A stretch of 64,000 nucleotides of DNA from Cavenderia fasciculata (GCF_000203815.1 NW_004457695.1:930001-994000); one strand, 5' to 3'. Shown: positions 36,211-49,630, numbered from the stretch's first letter. The notes: generated by a model not told the origin, from the letters alone. Program-made: numbers and translations.

Positions 36211-37500
36211 TTACCAATTGTTGGTGTTGGTAGTAGAGGTTGTTTCTTGTTCGGTTTCATATTCAATATCGATTCTAGCCTTTCTCTTTGTTTGTGGTCC
36301 GTCTTCTACAAATAATAATAATAATAGGTAGGTAGTATATTAGTAAATGAATAGTCAATTAAGTATGTGATATATGACATACTCTTGGATCTTGCTTTTG
36401 GTAAACTTCTCTTGAATGATGATTTAGTTTTTGGTTGATCATCATCTTCATCAGATTCTGCATCTGATTCTTCATATAATTCATTGTCTTCGTCACTATC
36501 TTGTTGGTAGTCGTTTGCGTAATCTCCACCTTCAATGTCATCATAGTCTTCGTCATCTTCATCGTCGTCGTAGAATTCTTCGTCAGAGCCGCCATCGACA
36601 TACTCGGTGGCACCACCTTCTTCCATCTCCTCTTCGAATTCCTCTTCCTCTTCTTCACTGTTCATTTCATCTTGTTCACCATCTTCCTCCAATACTTCAT
36701 TAAATACCTTTTCTGGGAAGTAATACAAATCTCCATATGTTTTCTAAATATATATATTTAACAATTAATTAATATCCAAAAATAATAATAATATAATGTG
36801 TGATTGTTGATGACATACCTTCTTTAATCTTTCTAAAAGTTCCTTCTTAATATTAACTGTAAGTTGAGCAGCAACCATAGCCTTTTGTTCACGACGGGCA
36901 TCTCTTCTATCAGCCTTCTTTTGAATTGGAACCAATTCACGTCTAATAATTTAAATTTAAAGAAATATATATAAGTATTTGATTTTTTGTTTGAGAGTTG
37001 AGAGTTGTTTCATTTCGTACCTGACTTCTTTTCTAAGTTTTCTCATTCTAATCAAGTATTGGGTAATTCTAATAAATCTTTGTTTGGCTCTATGTATTAA
37101 TTTCTCTGGCCAATATTCCAAATGCTTGTCTATTTGATCGATGGCCTCCATAAAGTTGGTGTCCAATTTAATTCTCTCCCAGAGCTTGGCAGGTTGATGT
37201 GCACGCTCGATTGTCTTCATATAGAGATAGCAAACACCCTCCTCTTCACGAACTGTACAATATCTGCTGTTTGCCAAAGGACATGATCCCTTATTACACA
37301 AACCAGTTGCATTGAATTGATTTCTACAATATCTTGCTTTATTGAATCTATTTATACAAGTGTAAGCTATTTTGATTCTATCTGTCTCTATATATATATA
37401 TCTATCTATATTGAGATGACTGTTTAACATACGTTGTTTTAAAAGAACAAAACTGGTTCTTTAGAACACTCCAAATGATATCATCTTGCATCATTGTCAT
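36211..37500 (-). CDS. mak16: MAK16 ribosome-biogenesis protein
   Basis: Five exons fit in phase: 37500-37433, 37347-37021, 36942-36819, 36743-36383, 36305-36211, giving 324 residues. The N-terminus has the MAK16 pattern [19 protein letters not shown], then [40 protein letters not shown] and [20 protein letters not shown]. These include the four conserved Cys of the Ribosomal L28e/Mak16 fold. The middle reads [18 protein letters not shown], and a long Asp/Glu-rich tract ends in a basic block with [13 protein letters not shown], matching the family's C-terminus. MAK16 acts in the nucleolus in 60S subunit assembly. Family members begin at MQ, so translation may start at the third Met (37491) rather than 37500. 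The gene is divergent from mrpl24. Confidence 0.93.
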
Positions 37501-38010
37501 TTCCTAATCTCTTTTTCTCTCTTATGTAACTACTACTACGGTAATAGGAACAGCAACAATATATATATATATATAAAAAGTATAGAATATAGAAAAAAAG
37601 GGGGATTGAAAGATGTAAAAGAACAAATACAATACAATAAGACGACGATAATGAGATGAGATAGATAAACCAAAACTTTCGTTCGTCGTTTTTTTTTTTT
37701 TTTTTTTTTGTATTTTTTTAAATTCACACATATTTAAAGGGGGGTAATAATATTAATAGAAGAATTAGGGTAATTTAATTTTATTTTTATCTTTATCTTT
37801 ATTTATGATGAATTATTTGAGGATTTGTTATTAATATAATACATTGATAACAATAAAAGTTGTAGTATTATAAAAAAAAAAATTAAATTAAAATTTGTGT
37901 GAGCAAAAATAATTCATTGAGCGATCACTGATTGCTTGTGGTGGCAGATCATAGACGAGTCGTTTATTACTTTACTTTGTCATTCATAACAGTATATATA
38001 GAGGAGAACA
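37501..38010. promoter_or_regulatory. Divergent spacer between mak16 and mrpl24
   Basis: The 510 bp between two ribosome-related genes hold a TA run, a T25-type tract near 37690-37709 and a short GC-bearing stretch (37915-37965, GAGCGATCACTGATTGCTTG). Shared control of cytosolic and mitochondrial ribosome genes is possible but inferred. Confidence 0.4.
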
Positions 38011-39013
38011 ATGTCACTTTTCGGTGGAAGAACATTCAAGGATGGTTTATATCTTATCAGTAAATGGAAGTTTGTAAAGGGTGATAAGGTATGATAGATA
38101 GATAGATAGATATACTAGTCAAAGATAATGAGACTGAAAGAAAGAGTATATGTATATTAACACATCAACAACAACAACAATATATCATATCGTAGATTGA
38201 AATCTTATCAGGAAGAGATAAAGGTAAACAAGGTATCATCAAATCAGTAAATAGAAAACATAACAATGTATTGGTTGAAGGTTTAAAGTTGATCAAGAAG
38301 TTGGCTAGATCTACCAAGCAATCAAAGGGTGGAGCATATACCAAGGAAGCACCAATTCATTATTCTAATTTGGCTCATGTTGATCCAAAGTATCAGTATG
38401 TGTCGTCGAAATATATATATGATTGATTCATCAGCATCATCATTCTCTCAATCATCTATCTACTATGGTCTATAAATATTTGGTGTACCACATTGGTTGG
38501 TTCATTGAGTGGTTTATTATAATGAATGGTGTTGATCATAATAACAATCACATTGCGAATAGAATACGGTTAAAGATAAGATAAGATTGCAGATATATAT
38601 TTATAAAAGTCAGTCTTTTACTTTGATCCACCTATTTTCGGTGATTAGATTAATGATTGATCATACATACCACCATTATATATACATCACTACCAAATCA
38701 ATGACATAGATAGAAAGATGGATAGAAGATATATTTAATTATGAAATGGATTTACTAATTTATTAATCAAACCTTTACTTTACTTTACTTTACATTTAGA
38801 TGCGCAACAAAGGTACATTTCCAATTAATTGATGGTGTTAGAGAAAGAATTGCCAAGGCCTCAAACTCTATCATTCCAAAACCAAAATTAGATCTATCAA
38901 AGAAATGGAGAAAAGAAAATATCGATGGTACATTGGATACTGCCCCAGCTATCGTCAAACAAAAGACTTTTACTGGTGTCATTGATAGCATCGATCCAAG
39001 ACCAACCCTTTAA
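38011..39013 (+). CDS. mrpl24: Mitochondrial ribosomal protein L24 (uL24m, KOW motif)
   Basis: Three exons, 38011-38088, 38196-38395 and 38800-39013, give 163 residues; the middle intron (404 bp) is unusually long for this window. The protein starts MSLFGGRTFKDGLYLISKWK. The KOW motif spans the first junction: KGDK|IEILSGRDKGKQG then IIKSVNRKHNNVLVEGLKL, with the invariant Gly after the Lys-rich turn. After it come KEAPIHYSNLAHVDP and KWRKENIDGTLDTAPAIVK, both typical of the mitochondrial and bacterial L24 extension rather than cytosolic L26. It binds 23S-like rRNA in the large mitoribosomal subunit. No separate targeting peptide is obvious beyond the basic N-terminus. Confidence 0.88.
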
Positions 39014-39551
39014 ATTAATTAATTCCCCCTATAATAATAATAATATACTATACCCAAAAAACCATTTTTCGAAAACATCTATCTATCTATCTATCTATTT
39101 CTATAGATATCTCTCTTTTGCCCAATTATTATTATTATTATTATTAGATATACTTCTTTCTTTTTAATAGATTTGATTGAATACCAGTGGACTGACAAAC
39201 CATTAACGACAATTTATTCTTTTCTTTTCAAACCAATTTTATTTGAAATTCAAAGTTTTCTCTCGAGGTAGAGTGAATGTGATAGATTAACAACAACAAC
39301 AGTTTAAGAGTTTAATACTACACTTTACTTTCAACAAACAATAGATAAGTAAGTTAAAAACGGCGATCAGTATATAGTATATAGTTAATATGATACAAAG
39401 ATATAGAGAGATAGAGAGACATAAAGCTATAATGATAATACAACAAGAGTACATTATTAATGATTTATCATTATTATCACCATGGAGTACAGATCTTTTA
39501 AAAACAATAATATAATCAGCAAAAGGAAGGAAGGAAACGCGCGCGTATAGA
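39014..39551. other. Intergenic spacer
   Basis: The 538 bp lie between mrpl24 and the EH-domain gene. They contain a (CTAT)n run near 39080-39100 and ATT repeats near 39130. A GC-rich word (CGCGCGCG-like, 39538-39545) directly precedes the EH gene ATG in its leader. No gene was seen. Confidence 0.5.
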
Positions 39552-40784
39552 ATGAATCAAATGAACAATAATAACAACATGAATATGAATATGATGATGA
39601 TGGGAGGAAATGGAGGACAAATGATGATGATGGACCCCAATAATATGGGTATGATGAACCAAATGATGCCGAATAGGATGGGAGGAGCACAAATGATGAT
39701 GAACAATAATAATAATAATATGGGTATGATGAATGGTCAACAACAACAATTCCAACAACAGATACCCCAACAACAACAACAACAATTTAACAACAATCAA
39801 CAAATGATGTATAATAATAATAATAATAATATGAATATGAATATGATGAATGGATATCAACAACCACAACAAATATCTCAACAACATGGTAATAACAATA
39901 AACCAATCAACCAACAACAACAACAATCAGGAAATAGTAATTCATTTTATAATAATTCTGATATGTTACAAGGATTCCCAAGTAAATTACCGTCACCAAA
40001 TCAACAACAACCACAACAAATATCTCAACAACAACAACAAATAAGTATCAATGGACAAATACCACCAATTTCAAATGAATCAAAAGCACAATATTCAAAT
40101 GTATTCTTTAAGATTGGTGCAACCAATGAATATAGTAAAGTACCAGGTACAGTGGTCAAGGAGATATTCCAACGTTCAGGTGTATCAAATGATATTTTGG
40201 CAAAGATTTGGATATTGGCAGATATTGATAACGATGCTCATTTGGATCGTGAAGAATTTATCATTGGTATGCATTTGGTGTATGGAGCCAAGAGTGGTTA
40301 TCCATTACCAGATGTCCTACCAAAATACTTGGTACCAGAATCTAAAATTGTTTATCATCAAACTTCTGCCACCAATCAAGCTGATTGGCAATCTTTTCCT
40401 CAAATTTCAATTCCAATCACAAATAATAATAACGGAAATAATAATAATATAAATAATATGGGAATGATGAATAATGGATTCCAACAACAACCAACAACAT
40501 ATAATCTTCAAGTACAAGGTAATCAAATGGTTCAAATGCCAAATGGATCTGTACAACAACAACAACAGCAACAACAATTCTTTTCAATGAACCCTCAAGA
40601 TTTTGTTGGTACACATTATAATGGTAAACATGGTGGAGTTGGTAGTGCAAGTATGTATATCAATAAAGTATATTAATGAATGAATACTAATTTTTGTCTT
40701 TTATTTTTAGTTTCATTTGAACAAAGATTAGCACTAAGCAGTGATTTGGATGCTGCATTGGCAAAAAGAGCAAATAGATCATAA
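39552..40784 (+). CDS. EH-domain protein with Asn/Met/Gln-rich N-terminus
   Basis: Two exons, 39552-40650 and 40711-40784, give 390 residues. Residues 1-175 are low complexity (Asn, Met, Gly, Gln). A single EH (Eps15 homology) domain follows, about residues 180-275: YSNVFFKIGATNEYSKVPGT, then VSNDILAKIWILADIDNDAH with an EF-hand loop (DIDNDAHLDREEF) and GMHLVYGAKSGYPLP. EH domains bind NPF motifs in endocytic proteins. Here the domain is central, unlike the N-terminal tandem EH domains of Eps15/intersectin. The tail ends SFEQRLALSSDLDAALAKRA. It is probably an endocytic or vesicle adaptor. The gene is convergent with the EAF gene. Confidence 0.85.
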
Positions 40785-40790
40785 TATACT

Positions 40791-40792
40791 AT

Positions 40793-40830
<38 letters not shown>
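40791..40830. repeat. ATTT tetranucleotide microsatellite
   Basis: A run of about ten ATTT units follows the EH gene stop codon, in the convergent spacer with the EAF gene. Confidence 0.9.
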
Positions 40831-40832
<2 letters not shown>

Positions 40833-40953
40833 ATTTCAATCCTGGAAAAACTATATATATTTGTAAAATAAAAGAAAATATTATATTATAATTAATTAAA
40901 AAATAGAATGTAATCATCCTTTCTTTCAAATTGAATGTTTATTAGGTTTATGA

Positions 40954-42479
40954 TTAATCATAAGATGAAGAATAACTACTTCCACTTTCAGAGTCGGAAT
41001 CACTTTCACTTTCACTTGAATCACTGAATTGTTGTTGTTGTTGTTGTTGTGGTAGAGGTGGAGGTGGAGGTGGAGATGATTGTTGTTGTTGTTGTTGTTG
41101 TTTTTGTTGTTGATGTTGTGGAGGTTGTTGTTGTTGACGAGCTTTATTTGCTAGATTGGGAGGAGCAACGATAGTTGGTTTATGAGGAACAGTGTCATTG
41201 ATTAAATTCTCGAAATCCTCCATATCTTTACTTGGTCTTGCAGGTGTCATGATCATTTCATCTGGTCCCAATTTAAACTCCTCAAATACAATATCTTCAT
41301 CATCTTCATCTGCATTATTATTACTACTACTATTATTATTATTATTATTAATATTGTTATTTCCAGTATACTCTGCCATGGTAGTATCATCTAATTCGTC
41401 AGTTGTATTATTGGTAGAACTTGATTCTATCATTCTAGCAAGATCTTCTAAATCCTCCATATCCATACTTTGAGCCAATGCTGGTTTCTTGGCTGGTGGT
41501 CGTTTACCTCCTCGACCACTAATCGAATTGATTGTGTTGTTTGAGACGGGTGGTGGTGGTGTAATCATCTTGGATAAAGGTGGATTAAATGTAGAAGCAG
41601 GTGGCTTTTTAGATGACATCTTTTTAAGGAATGATGATGGTGTTGGTGGTTGTTGTGATATACTTGTCGTCGTCGTCGTAGAAGATGGAGAAGGAATAGC
41701 ATCCACATCTTCAATTTCATAACTTAGTTTTTGTTTTTTTACATTATTATTATTATTATTAGAGGAAGAAGGGTTGGCTATATTAGAGGTAGTACTTAAA
41801 CTCTCATAATCAGCCGCCTTTTTCTTTTTAGAGCCACTACTACTAGTATTGTTGTTGTTGCTGTTGTTGTTGTTAAAGAGTGATGGTGAAGTGATGACAC
41901 CACTACCACTTGATTCTGAATCCGATAGAATAGAGTTGGGTGGTAGTACACTACTTCCAGCCTTTACATCACCTTTTCTAATCGATGCCGAATAAGATAA
42001 TCGCTCTAGTCTAAATTCTCCATTCTCAAATACCAATATACATTCCAAGTCACTACATTGTTTTTGTGAACCATTAAAGCTAATTATTTCATTTTGATTC
42101 TAGAATCACATAACATACATAATATTAGTATAAGACAATGAAAGAGAGAGAGAGGGATGAGAGTAAGGAGGGTTTGATTGATAGATGATAGTTACACTAT
42201 GGTATTGTACAGATAAATGACCGTTTTGAGATCTCAATGATCCTTCTTTGGATGTATCTAAACTTCTTGGTCTTATATTATCTAATGTAGTAGTGAAATA
42301 GAAAGAATAGAGGTTAGTTAGGAGTCTACCTATAGGTACTAGTACTAGTATTGTTTGTTTTCTATATCTCTCTATCTATCTCTGTCTATCTTACATGTCA
42401 AAGTATGATACATCTCTGAAGAGTCTGTAAATGATTTTCCGAGTGATACATTGTATAGCTTTTCATCTGGTGCACTCAT
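40954..42479 (-). CDS. eaf: ELL-associated factor (EAF)
   Basis: Three exons, 42479-42395, 42281-42196 and 42099-40954, give 438 residues. Residues 1-95 match the EAF domain: YNVSLGKSFTDS, YHTLTYNIRPRSLD, a short variable part, ISFNGSQKQ, then CILVFENGEFRLERLSYS. The remainder is Ser/Asn-rich and acidic with Pro and Gln tracts, ending in a Ser/Asp/Glu-rich tail like the transactivation region of metazoan EAFs. EAF partners the RNA polymerase II elongation factor ELL in the super/little elongation complexes in the nucleus. The start MSAPDEKLYNV was chosen because it places the conserved LGKSF at the usual distance from the N-terminus. Confidence 0.82.
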
Positions 42480-42964
42480 TACAGAATCAAATAAATAATA
42501 TTTAAATAATAATAATAAAAATAAATAAAGAATGAATCAATTACACACTCACCGATCACATTTATCTTCTTGTTTTTTGAAACTAGTTCACTTTCAATTT
42601 TTGAAGTTCAGGATTAACAATTATTTAATTTAATTATTTATAGTTGAGAATATAGATCCTATAAGACTATAGGTCTGATGCTTTGATTTCAACAAATAAT
42701 GCATGTTTATCCTTGAAACTTACATGTGTCGAAAGTTTCGACAGATTACGCTGACTCGCACATAGTTATTAAAAGAAAAGAAGAAAGAGTAAAATAATAA
42801 TAATAGAGGAAATCTAAAGTTAATTTAAATAGTATTTATATATTTTCATCAAAATGGGATCATTGTATCACTACTATTATTAATATTTTTAGTTTCTTTT
42901 CTTAAAGAGTTGATAATCATTGCATTATGTATTTGGCAATTCAATTATATATAAATCATTTATT
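42480..42964. other. Intergenic spacer
   Basis: The 485 bp are the EAF upstream region and the 3' flank of the DNase II-like gene. AT-rich apart from a short stretch near 42730-42760. No gene was seen. Confidence 0.5.
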
Positions 42965-45377
42965 TTATAAACCAATAATGTCAACATCACCATCCTCATA
43001 ACCATTGTTGTCAACATTCATATTTGAATAACCGTTGTCGTCAACATCCATATCTGAATAATCATCTTCATCATCTGTGGGGAGTTCCTCGCCCGATGGA
43101 CCTATAAATGCCCAACCTTTTCTTTCGATTCGAGATTGAGATTTGGTTTGTCCAACAAGTGGGTACATCAGTGATGGCAGTGCTCTTTTTGCGGCGTTGA
43201 TCTCATTCGAATAAGGTGGGAAATTTTCGTCCATGGGTAAACTAAACTCGATAGCATTGGTATCGGGAAGCAAAAAGGTTCCTTCTATATCGTAGATATA
43301 ACTATTCGATACATCAACATGGTGTATCTTCTTAAAGAGTGCCTCTCCCAGTGTAATATCTTCAAAACATATCTAAATAATAATAATAATAAATAAGGAA
43401 TGAATTAAGATTAATTAATTAGAGAATGACCGGATAAATATCGAGAGATATTTTTAATTATTAATAATACATACATAAATTCCAGCATAAAGAGTGTGAA
43501 CCAAATTTCTATTTGCGTCACCAACACAAACTCTTCCTCCTTTTGTGAATGATAATTTCTCATGTCTTTTTCTACGAACACCTCCGTCATAATTCCAACC
43601 CCTAATATTAAAGATTCCCCATTCATGATCGTCCATATAAATAGATGGAATATCAACACGACCAGGTTGTGACTATTATTAAAAATAAATAATAATAATG
43701 AGTTTTTAAATTGTTTTTTAGGGTTTACTCAAAAAAAATTTACTTACATAAGTTGATACATAGTAAACATCTCGGGTCGTCTTTGCAATGTATGTGAATG
43801 GATCCATTCCAAGTTGAATAACTGTTTTCTTGGGGCCCAATTCTTTTTGGCGGCTATTGTCAAGCATAGCGGATCTGATTGGATCCTTACCAGGGTCAGA
43901 AAGTTCAAATGGTTTCACTCTAATATCTATAAATAAGTATCAATCGGTTAGTACAATTTCTTGTTTCTCTTTTACCTTTGAACATTATTTATACTTACCA
44001 AAACCATAAATAGTCATTCCAGTTCCTAGCTCCATAGATGTAAGACAAACATTAATGGGGTCATTTAATGAGTGTCGAATAAAAGCACCTAGTCTCTCCC
44101 TTTCTGTTGCCCCTTGAGTTGTTTCCTCAAAATCAATGTCAATATCACCATCAGGATCAATGTCATCCTCTAAAAAGCGTTGTAAAATCTCTCACAGTAC
44201 CCATCTGGTTGAATCAAAGCGTCAGCAATTCTCTCTTTGATATTGTATGGGTGGTCTTTGGATATGAGTGATCCTTGCTTTGCAGGATCCGGGTGATCAT
44301 CGATATAGTTTGTTCTGGTTATTTTTGGATTTCCCCTCCCAATTAGGGTCATTAGGTTGGCAAATTCATCTGTTTTATAGAGTAGGTTAGTAAGTTTTAG
44401 TAAATACATGGTTTCAAACAACATACTTTGTTGAAAATTGGTACAAAAACTGTGATGGGACATTACAAACTTGCCCTCTGAACCACCTACATTTGGACCA
44501 AAAAGGTTATATGGATCAAACCATCCAGTGGCTGTATCAATCGTGATAGATGGAATGTTGAGTGAATGGTCGATAATAAATCCATTTCCAGTGCCAGTGT
44601 CTACAGATATTAGATACTATTAGATTTGATAAAAAAGTTATAGGGCTTGTTAATACAATGAATAAATGATGAATGGATAGATTACATGATATACCTTTGC
44701 ATGTGCGTGTCTAAAAGTACCTTCAGGGATTGCCTCTTCATGATCAATACTTTCATGGTCACTATCTTCGGCTGTGGGTTTCGGTTCACCACGACCGGCA
44801 CGACCCAAGATGTCATGGTACCAAGCCTGTGCCTCTATTTGTTTTTCATTTACACATGTAGGATCGACAAGACCCTCCTCATTTGTTTGTTTCTTATTCT
44901 CTGTGACACATTCTTCATAGACATCCTTGTTGTTTGCGTATGCTCTTTCTATGTGTCTCTCCCAAAATATTTTGATAGAGATTGGGTAATCTTTGGGAAA
45001 CTGACTTTCCTCGATATCCTATATATATGCCAATTGGTTGGTAGGTTATCTATTAATATGTATTATATGATGACCTTATCAATCTAACTATTAATATACT
45101 AGTTACGTACATGATAATGATCAGGACCACGAGAATCAATGTAAATAAAACCTCCACCTGTATTGTCCTTGTTTGATTGCTTTGATAACAGGAACCACCA
45201 GTCAACCGTTTCGACATCGCTATCGGCTTCTGCTTGCAAGTCTGGTGCCATACCAACACATCGTGGCGGTGTTTTCAAATCTGCTTTTACAACAACCACA
45301 TGCCAAGTACAACTAGAGAGTAAAATGCATACGATCATCAACACAACCAAAAAAAGGGGTTGTGTTTGTAAATACAT
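42965..45377 (-). CDS. DNase II-like secreted/lysosomal nuclease, one apparent frame break
   Basis: Seven exons: 45377-45111, 45018-44695, 44616-44427, 44369-43999, 43926-43748, 43672-43475, 43372-42965, giving about 645 residues. A signal peptide precedes ETVDWWFLLSKQSN and FIYIDSRGP, the N-terminal DNase II pattern. RHAHAKYLIS...NGFIIDHSLNIP follows, with a conserved His-x-Lys. The second conserved motif is RRKRHEKLSF...GRVCVGDANR. DNase II cuts DNA at acid pH without metal in lysosomes; this member is longer because of acidic insertions and a tail of repeated NGYSNMNVDN-type units. In exon 4 the frame shifts by one base at a T5 run (plus 44172-44176); one more T would keep it open. That could be a sequence error or a recent inactivation. 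It is divergent from a MACPF gene. Confidence 0.72.
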
Positions 45378-45544
45378 AGATAATTATTATTATCTTTAAA
45401 TGTATGTAGATTAATCTGTTTACGTATTGCAATCTGAAATGTGATTGGAGAACGAGCAAAAAAAAAAACGAACCGCGATACGTGATAAGAAAATTTTCGT
45501 TTTAAAGATGTGGTCAATACAAAACAAAGCACCAAACTAATCAT
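45378..45544. promoter_or_regulatory. 167-bp divergent promoter, DNase II-like / MACPF gene A
   Basis: This short spacer separates the start codons of two secreted proteins read in opposite directions, so they must share control DNA. It holds an A11 tract followed by CGAACCGCGATACGTG (about 45468-45483), the only GC-rich word in it. Confidence 0.5.
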
Positions 45545-48500
45545 ATGACAAGTAAGATGGCAACAAGAGATAATAGGTTTATCACTCTCATTTTAATTAT
45601 TGTCTGTTTGGCAGCGGTTAGAGTAGAGGGTAGCAGCAACAATGACTACCAAGTATATGTCGACAAAAACTCAATGTGCACAGCCGACTGTGGTACTGAG
45701 ATGTCACCCTTTTCCAATTTTGTTGATGCCATCCAATACATCTCTTTATTGCGTAGCAACAAGTCGTCATTGTCTGCAGCTGCTGTCAACATGGACTGGC
45801 TTCTTCAAAATAACGACAATCACCAACAACAAGATGTAGACACCATCATTGTTAAAGAAGGTATTTATCGTGGATCGAAAAACAAAGGTTTAGTTATAAA
45901 TTTTCCTTTACATATTGTGTACGTATATAATATCTATAGATAGATAGATAAAAAAGAAATTTAAAAAAAATAATAATATTAATCAGCACAAGTACTTTGA
46001 AGACATCACACATTTTTATTAATTTAATTTTTTTTTTCTTGTATATTTTTTAAAATTACAATAGATCGCTTTCACCAACCAAGCCAACTACGTATGGTGC
46101 AGTTACATTTAATGATGCACAAGTAATCATTGATTGCGAGGGTGTAGGTAATGCAATCACAGTCAAGAATGTTATTCTGTTCAAGTTGTCAAACATTGGT
46201 ATTCATCGTTGTGTCGGATCTTCAGGAGGTGCTCTCTCGATAGTAAACTCATCGGCAGTTGTAGGTGCTGTTACATTTGTCGGTAATCAGGCTCTCAACG
46301 GAGGTGCTGTATCATTGTCCAATTCAAACATTGATTTCACTCGTTGTCTCTTTATGGACAACAGAGCTATCACTCAAGGATACGATATCTATGCTTCATC
46401 GTCTGTCGTCGGTCTATCGATGACCAATCAAAAACCATGTGATATATATTCTACTGGAGGATCAGTATCGATTAAACTCGATTCATCATACCTCTCGATG
46501 GATAGTTTGGCTGGTATGGAAGGTCTCAAAATAGTAGGTGATCTGTCTACTATGTCATTGCCAACTGGTATCGTCACTGTTCTCGATCGTACATGTCCAA
46601 CTCCGCCAACAGGTATGATTGAGATATCGATCAATTAACTCTCTTATTATTTTTAAATCACACTAACTTTATTCCTTTTATTTAATCTTTAGCACTGTGG
46701 GCATACGTATTTAAAACATTTAGTACCTATTCAGAGACCTGTAACTCTAACAATGTATGCGACGATGGAGAATCATGCCTTTCATGTCCATCTGATTGTT
46801 CTTGTATGGCTCATGGATGGAAGCTTGATATATTCAAGACCGTCCCTGCTACTCCAATCACCGTTGTTGCAGACATTATTCAATTGTCGTCATCAAGTAT
46901 TGCCAATCTTGCCTACCCCTATGCCGTTATGAATGCCTACTTGAAGATAAATAAGCATGACACTTATGAATTCAAATTCGTCGGTAGTAATTGTGGCCTA
47001 GTCTTTTCAGTTGACGGAATTGATATTGTCTACACTGCCGTTTCCCTTTCCAATGTTGATACAACCAGATCAGTTAGACTGACAGCCACCAATGTACACC
47101 ATCTCCGTATTGCCATTTCCAAAGGAGTATCTCCAAACACTGCTGTCACACTCAAGATCTATTGGAGAAGAAAAGCTGATGGTGAACAATTCGTATTGCT
47201 TGATCCATTTTATTCTAAAAATAGTAAGTCATTCAAGTCGTTACGATCAGTAATATCTACTAATCTATAATTCATTAAATAGTTTGTAATGATGGTATTT
47301 TGGATGATAAGGAAAAGTTAAATGCTTACAGGTGTGTTGCTGATCAAGCAAAGGCATTAGATCCGTCCAAAGATACTTGTGGAGATGGAATTTGTAGTGA
47401 GATTCCAGAAGATTGTCTCGCAGATTGTTATCATGTTTTGACCCAAATGTGCCCCGAACAAGCCACACCAAACCGTCTCGATCCAATCTATTCCAAAATG
47501 GATTTCGTTGGAACAGCTCTCAACAATCAATACATGTATTCGCTGCCAGGTATCCAACTCTTGTCCCATGGTGTCGACATTATGACTGACGAAAATATGA
47601 ATGCACCTGTATTCCATTTTGGATATTGTGACAATTCATCATACACTACCGTCCACGACTTGTATCGTGGTCTAGTATACACAGTTCCCAAAGGAATTCA
47701 TGCCATTCCAACACCCAAATGCTCGTATTCAGCCTCTACCACAAGTTATTCGTCATCTAATCAAATGTCTCAAGAAAAGGCCAAAGACAGCAGTATGGAT
47801 GATTCCGCCAACCTTGGTGGTGGATATTGGGGAATAACATTACAAGCTAGTGTTGCATTCTCTCAATCTTCTTCTACCAAATCGGCAAGTGATCTATCGG
47901 GGAAGGTATCTGGAAAAATCATGGTTGATGAAGTGCTATGTGAGACTACTAGAGTTCACATCTCTGCCCAGAACGTGACCTTCCATCCCAATTTCGTTAG
48001 GGATGTTGGACAAGCAGACACAATACCCAAAATGGAACTTGTTGTCGCCAAGTATGGGTCTCTGTACATCAAGAGTGCCGTGATGGGTGGTTCATTGACA
48101 CATGTCACCGTCGTATCTCACAGCAGCTTTGAAGGAAAGCTCTCTTCTGAAATTTCACAAAACACTCAACTTTCATTGTCTGCTAAAGTGTCTTCGCCAG
48201 CACTCAAGGTCAATGCCAACTATAAAAAAGGTACCGACAACTCGATATCAAATGACCAACAAAACAAGTTTGAACAAGACAGCGCATCAACGACGATCAT
48301 CACCAAAGGTGGTCCACCAGGTTCTTTTGGTCCCGACTCTAAGGGTGCCAACAACAACTTTGGTGCATGGGCAAAAGCAGTTGACCTCTTGCCTGTACCC
48401 ATCAAGAAAGAGTATGGATTCATTGTTGATTTGATCCCCACCAACTGGCTCGTCAAAGGCTCCACCGATACCATCCAATCATTGTGGAGCAAAGCTGAAA

Positions 48501-49369
48501 TAGCCCACCTTTACAAACGTTTTGCAAGTAGAGTAGATTATGATAAAATTGAATGTATGTAAAAAAAAAAAGACAGCTGTCAACCACAATACAATTTAGA
48601 TTATTATTATTATTATTACTAACACTAACACTTTCCTAACAAAGCATTAAAAGCAGATGAATCGATTTTTTATATAAACACTCCAAGAAATGGAGCATCT
48701 TCACTTTCCTTTACGTTTACCATTAAAACGATAGATGGACAAACCAAGACATCAACCCAGTCGTTGAGTACAGGAGCACTATTTACTTTGCCATTGGGTG
48801 AGGTACAATCAGTTGCTGGTTATCCAACAGATCAAGTCTCTTTTGATGTCTATGATGTGGTAAACACTCGTCTCTACCACTTTGTGTACTATGGTGGTAT
48901 TTGGAATCAATTAACCGCCAGTTATGTCTTTAGCATTCGTTTTGAAGCCACCACGGTTGCTTGTCCTAGTTGCACTATTACTCCAACCTTACGAATCACC
49001 CTGCAAGGTACTCTTGGTACCTATTCGGTGTATTACACCCCCACCGTAGCCGCAACTCATTACACCAGTGGCCAGCCATATCTTGGTGATCTGGAATTTG
49101 TGACGTTTGAGCCTATAACATCATTTGGAGATGAGGCAATCACCTTTGTCTACAATGTCAATACGTTCAATATCATTCAATATTGCCCCAACGCTCCTGG
49201 AGTTCGAAGTGGAGTGGGAATGTGTGATATTCCCTCTCTTATGCCATTCGAGAGAAGGTACTCAACCGTCTACGGTACCACACAAAGAAAATTCACTTTG
49301 ACATCTTCCCAGATTACAACTGTTACCATGACAAAACATGACATTTTACCACTTTCAAAAAATATATAA
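45545..49369 (+). CDS. Secreted beta-helix / PA14-like / MACPF protein A
   Basis: Five exons, 45545-45918, 46065-46612, 46693-47223, 47283-48554 and 48645-49369, give 1149 residues. A signal peptide leads to a right-handed beta-helix region (about 35-300) with chlamydial-PMP-like turns (GGALSIVNSSAV, NGGAVSLSNSNIDF). A Cys-rich piece (CDDGESCLSCPSDCSC) and PA14-like sandwich follow (about 310-485). Then come CGDGICSEIPEDCLADC and a MACPF domain (about 600-905) with the signature region KYGSLYIKSAVMGGSL, where the usual His is Leu. A beta-rich C-terminal domain ends the protein. MACPF proteins insert into membranes as oligomeric pores. The role is probably against bacteria or in cell-cell interaction (inference). 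It is paralogous to the next gene. Confidence 0.85.
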
Positions 49370-49630
49370 ACATCTTTTCTTTATAAATAAATTTACACTT
49401 GTTTAATTATTTAGATAAGAAACTCAACCCTCTTTTCTTTTCACCAAAAAAAAAAATATAAACCCTAACCGTACTAGCATAGTTTATAAAGCGTAACAGA
49501 ATCGCGATCTGCGTTCCTTTTTGTGCCAAATCGCTCGTTCCCCAAAAAATAATTTAATTCAAAAAAAAAAACGTGTTTGTTTCGTTTGTATAGTCTTTGC
49601 ATATCTGGGCTCATCATTTATACATACAAT
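49370..49630. promoter_or_regulatory. Spacer between the two MACPF genes
   Basis: The 261 bp contain the 3' end of gene A and the promoter of gene B. They carry A-tracts and a GC-bearing stretch with ATCGCGAT (about 49501-49508), a perfect 8-bp palindrome. Confidence 0.4.
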
